Assembly: GCF_030272615.1 (NCBI RefSeq)
Contig: NC_081406.1
Coordinates: 265,329,192 to 265,393,191, forward strand
Length of the DNA stretch: 64,000 nt
Direction: 5' to 3'
Origin: Cryptomeria japonica
Lineage: Eukaryota > Streptophyta > Pinopsida > Cupressales > Cupressaceae
The notes under the pieces were generated by a model. It did not search any database and had not been told where the DNA came from. It worked only from the letters and a program-made list of their open reading frames with translations. Below are positions 1 through 11,486 of this stretch, piece after piece. The stretch's first letter is position 1; every line of letters starts with the position of its first letter. The translations under genes were made by a program, and so were the position numbers.

Positions 1-599
1 CAAGATAAAACATTTTTTGAGTCTTCTTAAAGCTCACTTGATTACTCTTCCTCCTCTAGAAGATCATATATCTCAAAAAAAATCAAATCTCTCATTTTGT
101 GCACATATCATCAAATTGTTAGCTGCGCCACTCGCAAATGTAATGCCTTTAAGAGAGAGGTCCAAAAGATTGTTAATGATGATATTATTCAAATGATGAG
201 TGACATTGATTTTCTTCTTTTTATAATCATAATTGATCAAACCCTTGTCTATTATGTCGATCTACACTATGTGATATTCATAGCCCTCCATGGGGGGCTC
301 ATTATCATTCATGGTGGTAGAATCTTATGTGAAATGATACTTTATATTAGGTCGCAACATAATAGTCTATGTTGCAGTTTTCTTTGCGTATACATTGGGG
401 GGAAAGGATAGCTAGCTCTTGGAGGTGCATATTCTTTTTAAGGATCCCCTTCTTTTTCTTAAGATATCAACATGCCAATATTCTAACATCTTAAGGTGGA
501 GCATGTGGCCTCCTTTATGTTTGTTATTCTCGTTGATGTGCCTCCTTTATGGTGGTATTTTTTTATGATGGCCCATTGGGTGTGGTTATCAAGTCTATC

Positions 600-1290
600 T
601 CTTGCAAAAATAAAATTGATGCTCAATGAATCACCCAACATAACACAACTTTTTGGCTAGGGACATTCATATGACTCACCTTGGTCACCTAGCATAACAT
701 AGTTTGCAAGTTTGTGACTATTGTTATTATTTATGCTCCTTGAGGCATTAGTGATCCATGAATCACCCAACATAACAAAGCTTGATGTCCAATGACATCA
801 TATGACACACCTTGATCAACTATCATAACAAAGCTTTCTATTTTGTGATCATTATTGTTTTTATGCTCCTTGATGTATTGATGGTCTATACATCACCCAA
901 CATAACAAACTTGTTGGCTAGTGGCATTATTATAACTCACCTTGATCACCTAGCATAACATAGCTTGCTAATTTGTGATCTTTGATATTTTTTACGCTCC
1001 TTGAGGTGTTGGTGATCTAATCATCCAACATAGCACAACTTGCTAACTAGTTGCATTCATATAACTCACCTTGATCACCTAGCTTAACACAACTTGCTAG
1101 TTTGTGACCGTATTGTTGTTTGCACTCCTTAAGGCATTGTTGTTCTAAGAATCACCCAATGTTACTTATCTTGTTGAACTTCATGTCACTCGCCTTGATC
1201 ACCTACCATAAAACAACTTGCTAGCTTGTGATCATTTTGTTGGTTTATGGATCACCTGGCATAACACAACTAGCTAGCTAGTGGAATCCA
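600..1290. repeat. Degenerate tandem repeat, about 125-bp unit, 5 copies
   Basis: The motif TTTGTGAC/T followed by a T-rich run and TATGCTCC recurs near 713, 843, 974, 1102 and 1226. Between occurrences the text repeatedly reads as CACCCAACATAACACAAC, then TTGCTAG and CACCTTGATCACCTAGCATAA. Copies are diverged by substitutions and small indels. The array lies between the interior and the 3' LTR of element D. Confidence 0.75.
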
Positions 1291-1831
1291 TAGATGTGTT
1301 TTGGAATCCATGGTTATCTAGCATAAGAAACTTGCTAGATCCATGTGGGCTTTTGAAATGTGCATGACTCTTACAGACATAGTAAACTAGTGCTTGATTC
1401 ATGTACCTATAATTTGTTTGCATCAAATATATTCCTGCACTGTGTTCGTTGGAGCTCCTTCATTTGTAATCTTGTATATGTTAAATTATATGTCTTGTTT
1501 AAGTTTCTTGGTTTGTTTTCTATATTCTAGGGATGACACTTAGTATCGAGACAACCTTTCATACTAAGGTCTCCTTACCTTGTTGACTTGGAATATTTGT
1601 TTATTTTAGTATTATGATTGTTTTTTGCCTTATGTGTTTTATGTGTGTCTTATGTGTTTTCTACTTGTCTTGCATGTATGCTTTGTGTCTTATGTGTCTT
1701 CTATGTGTCTTGCATGTTTTCTTGATGTTTGATCCATGTCTACCTTGTATTTTCTTGATGTTTCTTTGATAAATGATTTATCCTTGACCACTCTATACTT
1801 TACCGCATATGGGCATAAGCTCATACTCCTA

Positions 1832-2367
1832 CTAAAGTGGTGGCTAAATGTAGCATCATTAATTGTATACCCTTTATAATGTTACATTGTGTTCAACACA
1901 TGTTGGTGATTATGCTTGAAGCTACCTCGATTTGCTTGTCTTAGGTTTGGATCTATAATTTGGGTCCCACCTACTATTGCCTAGCCCTTTGTGTAGGCAA
2001 AAAGGGTTGGACACTAGCACCCAATGTCAATATGCTCCCAATTTGGCTCAAATTTCAAATATTTGAATGTTAGCTTTGGGCCCCTTAGCGGTTGTATCCT
2101 ATTGTCAACCTATCCCAAATAATTGCTGACAAAAAGATGTAAGCCACATATAAAGGTGACCTCCTCCCTCATTTGAAAGGGATCAATCTACTCTCTAAGC
2201 AATTCTAATGATCAAAATCCTATCAAGCAATCAAAGTCAATTGAGTTGAGAAATTTAAGGATACTATCAAACATGTTGTCATATACAATTGAAGAAATTG
2301 TGTTTCTTATTTATTATCATGTTATGTACTAACACTTTCAAGACTTCATTAATACCTTGTGTGGTAT
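1832..2367 (+). repeat. Polypurine tract and start of the 3' LTR of element D
   Basis: A purine-rich stretch (1832-1848, CTAAAGTGGTGGCTAAA) is followed directly by TGTAGCATC at 1849, the usual arrangement of polypurine tract and 3' LTR start. Element B has a near-identical junction on the other strand at 5623/5624. A TATA-like CACATATAAAGG lies near 2146-2157. The LTR is interrupted after 2367 by TGTAGAAACC, the start of element C. Confidence 0.6.
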
Positions 2368-3212
2368 TGTAGAAACCTAAAATTGATCACTTGTGTTTGA
2401 TCAATTTATTCCCATTATCCATCTATCATATATATTTCTATTAATTAAATAATTCATTATTATTTAATTAATTATCTTTATTCCTTCATTTTCTACCCTA
2501 TTTCTCAAGGTAATTATTTAAATTAATTAGCCTATTTAGCACTACCTCTAAGACCCTCATATATTAATTAAATAAATACCCTTGTTTATTCAATTAAATA
2601 CCCATCCCCACTTTCCTCCAATTTTGAATTAAAATTAATTCAAGAAATCTCATTTTCCCTCATCCACTTGCATTCTCATAACTTTCCCACTTGCATCCTA
2701 ATCTTAATTATAATATCCACCTAACCCAATACACTAAGCATGTGTGCACACTTAATCCTTGGTTAAGTAAGCGCAACTCCTCCCATCACATAAAGCATAT
2801 GGGCTTCTTGCACAAGCACATGGGCTTGTCCCCTCAAGTACCCTCAAAATGAATTTTTAATTCATTTTATTTCTCTCATCCATCCTCAGCCATTGATCTT
2901 CATCAATCAATCTCAACGATTCATCCAATCTCATCCAAATTCTATAAATTCAACCCTTAACCATTTTTACCTCTCTCACCCATTTTTCATTTGAGCATCG
3001 TTATGCTATCAAAATCTTGAGTGAGTACACATCCAATCCAGTATCAATGGACAAATCGTTGCATCAAGGAGACTACTTTATGCTACATTTGGCTTGCATA
3101 TTGTGTTTGCTTTACTCTTCTTTTGTCCTATCTTGATGTTGCTTTGAATAGTGATTTTGAGTGCTTTTCATGTTATTTGCATTCTTTTCAACTCACTTTT
3201 TTGTTGCACACA
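2368..3212 (+). repeat. 5' LTR of element C (845 bp)
   Basis: It begins TGTAGAAACC and ends CACACA. U3 carries AT-rich inverted phrases such as AATTAAATAAATACC with TTATTCAATTAA. A TATA-like TCTATAAATTC lies near 2940, about 270 bp before the LTR end. The first ~350 bp match the fragment at 27,716. Confidence 0.75.
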
Positions 3213-4377
3213 TTATGGCACGCTCGGTGGGACCCTCATCATGAGCTCCCTTCTAATCATTTTGTGTCTTTTATTATATTGATAACTTGCAGGTTTGAGG
3301 ATTGATAGATTTTCCTACATATTAGCAGACTTATTTCCATATCAACGAAGGTGTTGTCTAATGTCTGAAAGAAATAGGTTCAAGGATCAATAGATTCACT
3401 CTATGAACAAGTGGAACCACTCTATGGACCGACAAATCTGCAGGCAAGAATCGACATATTTGCTTTGATAAAACACCCAACAAACACATATCACTGATAA
3501 ATAAATATGCCACTAATCCTAGCAGATCCACTTTATAAAATAGCGTATTCATGTTATAGTGGATCCACTTTGTGAATAGTGAATTCATGTTACAGTGGAT
3601 CCGATTTGTGAAATAGCAGATTCGTGTTATAGTGAATCCAATCTGTGAAATAACAAATTTGTGTTATAGCATATCCACTATGTGAAATAGAGAATTTTCT
3701 CTATGAAATAGCAGAGTCATGTTATAGTGGATCCACTCTTTGAAATAGCGGATTCATGTTATTGCAGGTTTGTGTTGTGTTATAGTGGATTAGTGGATTT
3801 GCTTTGTGGTATAACAAATTCACATTGTGTCTTAGCATATTTAAAACTTAACATTTTCCAAAAATCTTTTATTGTGCTAACTGTTAACCTTTGTTTGTTG
3901 TGCCTTTTCTAGCGCCTTTTTGTAGCTTCCTTTGCCTTTCAAAGACCCCTCAAAACCTCCTAAATTTTTTGTGATCATAGGATAAAAAAGTGGAAAAGAG
4001 GGGGTGAAAATCAAAACTTCTAATCATTTGTTGCAGGGGTAATATAGAGAGTTTTTGTGATTTTCTACTTTAGCAAACGCTTCAATTTTTTAAGGTAACA
4101 TATGATTGTCTTCCATCTCTGGTGTGCTTGCACATTTTTTGTTTTCCTAAGTTAGTGTGTGTGTATCCTATTCCCTTGCCTTCATGGAACTTGGGTGTAA
4201 GAGAAACACACAATAGATCCCTTTTTACTTTTTTGTTAGGTGACCTATTTGGGGATTTGATGACCCCAAAGGATGACCTCAACCACGTTAACCGAAATGG
4301 TATATAAAGGGGCGAGAATGAAATTTGTAACCCAATCCATCTCTTGTCGTGTCTAGAGAAATCTTGAAGCTTGGGTG
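3213..4377 (+). other. Leader of element C with a 45-50 bp minisatellite
   Basis: No gene was recognised. About six copies of a phrase like GTGGATCCACTTTGTGAAAT plus AGCGGATTCATGTTATA recur between about 3520 and 3800. Near 4299-4312 there is a strong TATA-like GGTATATAAAGGGGCG with no assigned transcript; it may belong to a further, unresolved LTR fragment. The last five bases, GGGTG (4373-4377), are the target duplication of element B. Confidence 0.55.
3216..3233 (+). other. Primer-binding site of element C
   Basis: TGGCACGCTCGGTGGGAC begins 3 nt after the LTR end and starts with TGG, complementary to a tRNA CCA tail. Element A has the same 18-mer at the same 3-nt distance from its own LTR. 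I cannot name the primer tRNA from memory. Confidence 0.75.
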
Positions 4378-5050
4378 TGTATAGTGTGTTAGAAAAACAA
4401 GGGTTTCACCAATAAGGATAGCAAGACCACTAATCTTTCCTTGGGGACCACCACATTGAAAGAGGGGTGAACCTAATAGATCTAGTGATAATCCAAATAA
4501 GGAAAGGGCTGGAATTTTGATTAGATTCACTGGTTAATGTATAGTCCCCTCTTTCTAGTTGAAGATTGGATGATAAATGTGAAATTAGGTTAAAACAAGG
4601 AATGATTAAAGTCAATTGTCAAAAACCGACTATTATAGATATCCCACAAATCCACAAACTGAAAATTGGGAAAAATAAGATGTTTCGAACCTATTCCCAG
4701 AAGTTAGGCATTATTTTTTAGGCCTAGGTATTACATATTCATCTTGGTCCTTTGAATTTTCCTCCATTGAAAGCTGAACTTGTTCATCACTGTTGACTTT
4801 GTCAGAATTCCATAGTGTAACTCCTGCACCTATTCCCTACACACAAAAAGAAAGGAAATATAGTTGTGGATAGGAGTTTGACTTGAGTCAAACCTCAGTT
4901 TAGAAATTAACCTTAAATGAAATAATGAAAATACTAAAATAAATTCTAAGGAGATATAACTCAAATCTGCAATTGTTGATAAAAGGATTGATGATGCAAT
5001 TATCTTTGAATGTAATGGCATGACAAACACTTGAACATGAAAAACCTTAA

Positions 5051-5090
<40 letters not shown>

Positions 5091-5623
5091 TTGCATGAAT
5101 ATTGATGTAACTCTCCTTCACAATGCTTGAAGGATGAAATGTAGCCTTGAATCTCTAAAAATGCTTGATGATGTATGCTTCACGGATGCATGAATATTAT
5201 GGATAGATAATGGATGTAGTCTTATATCTAAAATGAATTGATAGGATGTCTTTATATAGGGTTCCCTAGGTAAATTATCGATTAGGCCAACCTCCAATGG
5301 TCAAGTGTATCCATGGGGACCAAATACCATCAGGGAGATAAAGAACCTGACCTATTTCAAATTAGGGCATGTTTAAGGGGGACAAGGGCATTTTAGGGCA
5401 CCTTAGTCTAAATCGAGGCACTCCACGCCCTGGTCCTCCAACGAACAAGACTAGCACAAAGGGAAATGAGGGAGATACCTCCAATATGGGGCCCACTCAA
5501 TGGTGTTCATGACATCAGAGGTTGGAAAAGGAACCAATGAACCTACAAAGGGGATGGAGACAAGACATGCTAAATTAGGAACATGAGGTGTAAATTGGAT
5601 CGGTTTCAATTTACAATGCTACA
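4378..5623 (-). repeat. 3' LTR of element B (1246 bp)
   Basis: In element orientation it starts TGTAGCATTG and ends CACTATACA. It matches 20,652-21,902 along its length. It contains a CA microsatellite of about 35 bp (5053-5087), against about 17 bp in the other LTR. A TATA box CCTATATAAAG on the - strand lies near 5250-5260. Confidence 0.85.
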
Positions 5624-5640
5624 TTTAGCCTCCACTTTAA
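5624..5640 (-). other. Polypurine tract of element B
   Basis: On the - strand the bases read AAAGTGGAGGCTAAA directly before the LTR start TGTAGCATTG. This is the expected plus-strand primer position, and it fixes the orientation of the element. Confidence 0.7.
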
Positions 5641-7531
5641 TAGGAGTACGAGCCTATGCAAATAATCATGGTAAAGTAGAAAGATGAGAGAGAGGAGAAA
5701 TTAGTAGCGAGATCACAAGGAAATTAGACATCGCTAATTTTGAGGAACCAATCCCCCAACCTTAGGATCTTAACCCACATAATCACATGCAAGGACACAA
5801 AACAAGACAAAGACAAAAGACACACAACACAAGGGGTTAGTACTAAAAACAAAAAGGCTCCAAGTCAACTAGTTGAAGAGACCTCGATAATCAAATGTCT
5901 TAGCCACTAATATCACTCTCAAAACTATCACAAGAACACAAGCGATTACATAAAAAGAGAAAGAGCATGCACCAAATGATGAACCATGATCCAAAAATAG
6001 CAAGTATATGAGCTCATGGGGAGGAGAAAGAGGAGAACATGGATGTCATGGGCTAGCAAGTTGTGTTATGCTAGGTGATCTATGAGAAGAAGAGAGAGAG
6101 GCAATGGAATCGACATGCTAGCAAGTTGTGTTATGCTAGGTGACCCATGAGAACATGAATACTCGCAGGATGACAATTTGTGTCATGTTGTGTGATTCAT
6201 GTAAAGAGAGAGAGAGTTAGAATAGTCTGGCAAGTTGTGTTATGCTAGTTCCACTCTTTAAAAAAAAAGAGTTGAACAATCTAGCAAGTTGTGTTGTGCT
6301 AGTCAACTCACCCTACTACATGTGTTTGTGTCTAGTTTCAGGAGTTAAGCATCTCGTATAATACTTGTTGGTCTTGTTTTGAGCATGCAACAACTTGCAT
6401 AAGACATGAAACAAAATATGGCTAGTTTCAGGCATGAAGCATCTCGTATAAGACTTGTTGGTCTGGTTTTGAGAATGAACACCTTGTGTAAGACATATAA
6501 AAGGTTGTGTTTGGTTTTGGGCATAAAGAATCTCGTATAACACTTGTTGGTCCGGTTTCAATAATGAACACCCCATTTAAGACATGCAAAATATAGTACA
6601 AAGAGGGTGATATGTAATGCCCTCCCCTTAAGATGCCAACATAGTTTTATGTTGATGCCTTAAGGAAGCTAGAAACAAGGATACACACCTTCAACACCAA
6701 GGAGATATCCTATTAGGAAATAATGTTCATAAATACAAGCTAAAGAGGCATTAATCTTACAAGCAATGTCAAGATAGTTGAAAAAGAGATATATCTTGCA
6801 ACAAGTAAAAAGAGATATATCTTGCAACAAATATAAAGAGAATCCTTTGGAGGATAAGAGATCTTTACTCAAAGACATCTACCTCCAAGAGGAGATTTTT
6901 GAACAAAAATAATATCATTGGCCAAATGAAAGGAAGGAGAACAAGAATTCATACCTCCCCCCTATTGCTAGAAAAAAGGAATTCTTTATGAAGGATGACA
7001 CACTTTTGAACCAAAGTGAGGGGTTTGTTTATAATAGACATACATTGTCAAATGAAGAGCTTGTGGACAAGGATACACACCTCTTTCATAAGAGATAATT
7101 CTTAATCAAACAAACAAATTCACACAAGGAATGACATTGTATCATAAGAAAACACCACTCAACAAAGGAAAAGTGGATCCTTAGAAAGGATAAGAAAGAT
7201 CAATGCTCCCCGAGCATAAGGACAATGAGAAGGATTACACAACTTCCAAAGAGAGATTATACATAAGAAGATGTAGTGTTTCAAGCAAAGAAAAGGTCCA
7301 AAATAAGGAACACACATGTTCTCACATGACTGAATATTCAATGCGAGAAAATACATCAAGATATGCAAAATGCAACTCAAAATAGGAGGTAATGTTCAAA
7401 GAAAAGAGAGGACCGAACGTAATATTCTTGTATCCCAAGTGAGGAGACAAGGAAAAACTTTGTTGTTGCCTAAGTATGATTGTTATTGAAAGAGCATCAC
7501 CACTCATGACAAAGAGTCCCCAATGAAGTTT
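5641..7531 (-). other. 3' interior of element B with two tandem-repeat blocks
   Basis: No intact gene. At 6050-6310 the phrase CTAGCAAGTTGTGTTATGCT recurs four times. At 6323-6590 three copies of about 90 bp share CATCTCGTATAA and ACTTGTTGGTC. The first motif is the reverse complement of the repeat in element D. Short open frames here, including the 86-aa and 69-aa ones, are repeat translations and resemble no family. Confidence 0.6.
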
Positions 7532-7536
7532 ACTAC

Positions 7537-8316
7537 TGTTTATGGTGAAAATGGATAACAATAATAACAATATTGAAAGGCTAAATGAATTCAACCACAA
7601 AACCCTAGCCTAACAATGAACAAAGATCCACCATAACATATGAAGATTACCTAAGACAATGCAAATCAAATGAAATCACAAAGATTATACCATCACATGT
7701 CCAATAGGGTTTTGATCTCCATTCTTCCTATCTCCATTGATCTTGCTTGATATATATTTGCTCTCAGATTTTTGTATGCACAAGAGCTCAACAAAGAACG
7801 GAATGTGGTTGCAAGTAGGATCGTAGTGTAGCCAAGTACTCCAAAATCGGTCATTAGTCATTAGGGTTTGACAATGAATGAGGCATCTTCTTAAATAGAA
7901 GACACAATATGAAATGGAGGGATAAGATTGAGAGGTGTAAAAAGAGAGGTCGACTAAGATTAGAGGGTAGGTAAAAGAAATACCAAAATAATGAAAGGGA
8001 TAGGTAGTGTATGAATTAAGAGATGAATGACATGTGTCATGTGTAGAAAAAGCTAATGAATTAATTAAATAAATAAAGATTTATTTAACTAATAGAAGAA
8101 GTAGGACAATTAAATAAATAAAATATTTATTTAATTTAGGAAAGGGATAATTTAAATAAATAAATGTATTTATTTAAATGAGAAATAAGGCTAGAAGAGG
8201 ATAAATGAATTAATTAAATAAATAAGGATTTATTTAATTAATAGAAGAATTAGGCTTAGATAATTAAATAAATAAAATATTTATTTAATTAGACATGACA
8301 ATTTTGGGTGTCTACA
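7537..8316 (-). repeat. 3' LTR of element A (780 bp)
   Basis: In element orientation it starts TGTAGACACCC and ends CACCATAAACA. The first ~270 bases of U3 (8045-8292 on +) are a run of five imperfect palindromes of AATTAAATAAATA type. The TATA position reads TCTATTTAAGAAG near 7886-7899. The related LTR at 63,163 has TCTATATAAGG there. Confidence 0.92.
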
Positions 8317-8332
8317 TTTTGCCCCTCTTTGA
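8317..8332 (-). other. Polypurine tract of element A
   Basis: On - it reads TCAAAGAGGGGCAAAA, directly followed by the LTR start TGTAGACACC. The same tract occurs at 63,954-63,969 and, in variant form, at 27,701-27,715 in element C. Confidence 0.85.
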
Positions 8333-8661
8333 GACAATGCGGCTTGTCGCGTTGTTTCAAAGAAGATAAGATGAACTGATACAGAGTTGCCCCAGAATGG
8401 GAATGATATGCCCCCTCGAGAGATTGGATGAAAATGTCTGGAAAGATTGGAGACAATCTCTCGATAAGAAAGAAAGGCTAGAATGGAATGGTCGGATAAA
8501 GTGACAAAGTCACGGGATAATGAAGACTGACTTGGGAAATGAAGGCGAGGGCTAGGGTAGGCTATAAGATAGACCACGGGCAAAAGACATCCTCATTGTC
8601 ATCTACACCTTCACGAGATCACAGTGCAGAGTGAGAAAAAGAGCAGCAGCAGTCAGCAGCG

Positions 8662-9772
8662 ATGGCTTTCGTGCATAGATTCGACCGTGTTCATCGATTT
8701 CAGAGGCCAGCAGAGGCATGAGAGCCGGTAAGTACCACCAAACCTCCTTGTATTTTGACGCATTTAATTTTGTCATTAATGCATGCTAGGTAATGTAATA
8801 AATGCGCTTAGGAATAGGGCACAAAAAAGTGCAAAAACGTGCAACCGCGTCTGTGTCGGTGCCAGGCACGTCTATGTCCGCCAGGTGCGTCTGTGTTGTT
8901 CAGGCTCGTCTGTGTTAAAAAATGCAAGTTTTGGTCTTCTAGGTCAAATCGGCAGTTCTGTGATGAACATACGCTGTCGATTGGATAAGCTGCTGAGAGG
9001 ATACACTCAAGCAGGTCCTCTAGGAAGACTAGGATAGATCAAGGCACTTTGTGATGAACAGTGAGTACCAAGATAGAGTACTTTGTGATGAACAGGGAGT
9101 ACCCAAAGTATGAGCAGCACTTTGTGATAAACAGGGAGTGCAAATGTGAGTAACACTTTGTGATGAACAGGGAGTGTCACACACGTAGTACTTTGTGATG
9201 AATAGTGAGTACCACTAGGATAAATAGCAACACTTTGTGATGAACAATGAGTGTCACTAGGATAGATAGCCATATGCATTTAGATAGCAAGTAGCATTTT
9301 GTGATGAACAGTGAATGCCACCATGACTGACATGATTGATTTGTTTGACTGCAGGAGTATTTGCCTATGCTAGAGTCACGGGAGAGATTCCCGTCGACGC
9401 AGAGGTTGCGACCTGAGTTGTCGCTCAAGGACAGAGCTGCGATTGAGGCTATGGGATTGAGATACATTCTGTATGTGCCTGAGTTTTGAGCGAACATGGG
9501 ATTGCTGACTGCACTAGCTAAGAGATGGCACTCAGAGACGTGCACGTTTCATCTGTCGATGGGTGAGATGACAGTCACCCTGGAGGATGTATATAGGATT
9601 ATGTGGATACCGATTGATGGGGAGCTGATTCCGTACGATCGAGACGGAGACAGGGATGCCCTTAGACGAGTGTTCTAGGATCCAAGACTAGAGATGAGGG
9701 TGGGACACGTGGCATGGGATACCATGACATGGATAGGATTAGCACTACCAATAGTGTTGGCAGGAGTGATCA
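8662..9772 (+). pseudogene. Antisense plant mobile domain (PMD, aminotransferase-like) ORF carried by element A
   Basis: Exon 2 (9355-9772) follows a good acceptor (TTGACTGCAG) and ends at a GTGAGT donor. Its translation has the PMD signature: MGLLTALAKRW, then ETCTFHLSMGEMTVTLEDV and PIDGELIPYDRDGDRDALRR, resembling the MAIN/MAIL1-type domain of transposons and host genes. Two in-frame stops interrupt it, TGA at 9487-9489 and TAG at 9676-9678. A possible first exon (8662-8727, start MAFVHRF, with a stop near its end) precedes a GTAAGT donor, and a minisatellite lies in the predicted intron. The gene runs opposite to gag. Downstream PMD sequence is missing, so this is a broken partial copy. 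The role in the element is unknown. Confidence 0.75.
9041..9330. repeat. Minisatellite, about 40-bp unit, 7 copies
   Basis: The core CACTTTGTGATGAACAGGGA with GTG following is repeated seven times with variable spacers of 10-30 bp. A diverged core also occurs at 8953-8968. It lies between the integrase tail and the 3' LTR of element A, inside the predicted intron of the antisense PMD gene. Confidence 0.9.
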
Positions 9773-11486
9773 GTGAGTTCCTCTGTATCAGTTTTGTACC
9801 ATTTTGTATAATGATGTAGACACCTGCGGGTGATTGTAGCCATATGATTTTGACATCATTGTATCATGACACTTTATATATATATATGAGATGATTCATC
9901 TTTGCGGCAGCTATATGCATGTGTACCTATGTGATGAGATGTTCTTATGTGATGCTTATGATATGGATGCAAATATGTATGTAATGCAATATTTTTGTTC
10001 TTTTATGTTTTATATGGGATGCATGATGCAAATGTGAATGTATGTAATGCAGATGAATATGATAATGCAAATGATTATTTACATGATGGAAATGTAAGAT
10101 GTACTAACATGTGTTGTATGCAGGATGTGATGCAGTTGTGATATGTATATGTATGTATGAAATGCTTATATGTGGTGATGCAGGTGCATCTACATGAAAT
10201 GCAAGTGTTTTTGGTGTGTCATTATACTCAGTCATGTGATAGCGGGCTACGCGGACTCGAGAAGGACGATGGAAGTCAATCAAGAAAGGGGGATGGAAGA
10301 CAGAAGATATGAACGTGAAAGAGCTTCTTGTGCGTTATCATCATTGAGCTTTATTATGGCAAAATAGGTTATGACAATCGAGGCATATGTTCGACCCAGA
10401 AAGTCATTGTACCTGTTTGCATGGAGATAAGACAGTCACAAACAAGGAATGCCCCAATTCATACTAGACTCACAGTGTCCTCATATCCTTGGACAAGTCA
10501 TAGCATTACTAAGAGACAATCCACAGACAGCAAATACAAATAGGTGACGATATCCCATCCTCGCCTTTCTAGTCAAAGACATCCTGGAGATAGAATCTCT
10601 AGTCAGAGACATCCCGGAAAAGCTAAAAGACATGTCACCAAAAAAGATGAAATCAAAAGAAAACCAAGACTCGACACCAACATCCACTGTAGTCCTCAAG
10701 TTTAGTGTCTCTTGTCACTTGTATAAGTCTTATTCGATTGTGGTCACAATGTTCACTTTCACAGAAAGGATAGATTAACACTGAACCATATGTTGTCTGA
10801 GTCTGTTGAAAGATTTGATTTTGTTGAAGCTCATTGTTGCTGCTGTGTCTCATTTGAAACTGACTGAATCCATGAAACTGATACTTTATTGTGGAGAAGA
10901 TGGAACTTTATTGCGGACTGGCAATGCAGATGCTGCTTTATTGCAGATTGTGCGCGGATAGACTTGAAGGAAGCTGGAAGAAACTGTACTCCTCGAAACA
11001 TGTGATGTTCTCAATTCCACACCCATTACTAGACGTAGGATTTGCCTTAGCCACAGATAGGATCTGATTTATTATGGATGGAAAGGGAGTGAAAAGGGAG
11101 GGTTATGGATGGCTAACCAATCTTAGGTAGATCAATAACAAGCCATGATGGGAATGGGTAAGTTTATTGTGAACGAATAGGTTGTGAGTGTGTGCAAAGT
11201 GAAAGATGAAAGAGAATCCTGAAGGAGAGAGGAGCAAAGTCTCTACGCATGGCGCTGGTGACCCAGTTTTCACCATGGTACTTGCCCAGGGCGCCACCGA
11301 AGTGGTTTTCACCGTTGGACGAAATTATTTCTCTTTACTTTTTTCGATTTTTCAATGTTTTTTGTGTCACAAGGCGCCTGTTTGCCAGGTTTTCACCAAG
11401 TAACGGTTTTTTTGTTTTTATAATTTTTTTTGTATTTTTGAATTTTTTGATTTTTTTGTATTTTTGAATTAGGATATTCTGAAGAG
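9773..11486. other. Non-coding 3' region of element A
   Basis: No gene is supported. At 9890-10,200 the sequence is a loose repeat of ATGCAAATG and GTATGTAATGCA phrases with a short (TA)n run at 9876-9887. At 10,560-10,620 a ~30-bp phrase (TCTAGTCAAAGACATCC) is duplicated. Frames at 10,481-10,853 on - and 11,206-11,467 on + have no family resemblance. Confidence 0.5.

Larger units (their letters stand above)
1..2367 (+). mobile_element. Element D: 3' part of an LTR retrotransposon (fragment)
   Basis: No intact coding region is visible. The segment reads like the reverse complement of the 3' interior of element B. Both have a Cys-less AT-rich stretch with the phrase AACACAACTTGCTAGC, then a purine tract and an LTR starting TGTAGCAT. 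The order of these landmarks puts the element on the + strand. It is cut at 2367 by element C and runs off the window on the left. The 97-411 reading frame has no recognisable domain and is treated as chance. The family link to B is inferred from shared motifs, not from an alignment. Confidence 0.55.

Noticed and set aside
97-411. 104-aa frame at the window start
   Set aside because: Non-ATG start, hydrophobic translation without any motif, inside element D.
4830-5096. Frame starting with a Cys-Val run
   Set aside because: It is the translation of the CA microsatellite in the LTR of element B.
8045-8292. CRISPR-like or regulatory array
   Set aside because: The repeated ATTAAATAAATA phrases are LTR palindromes in plant DNA with no spacer pattern.
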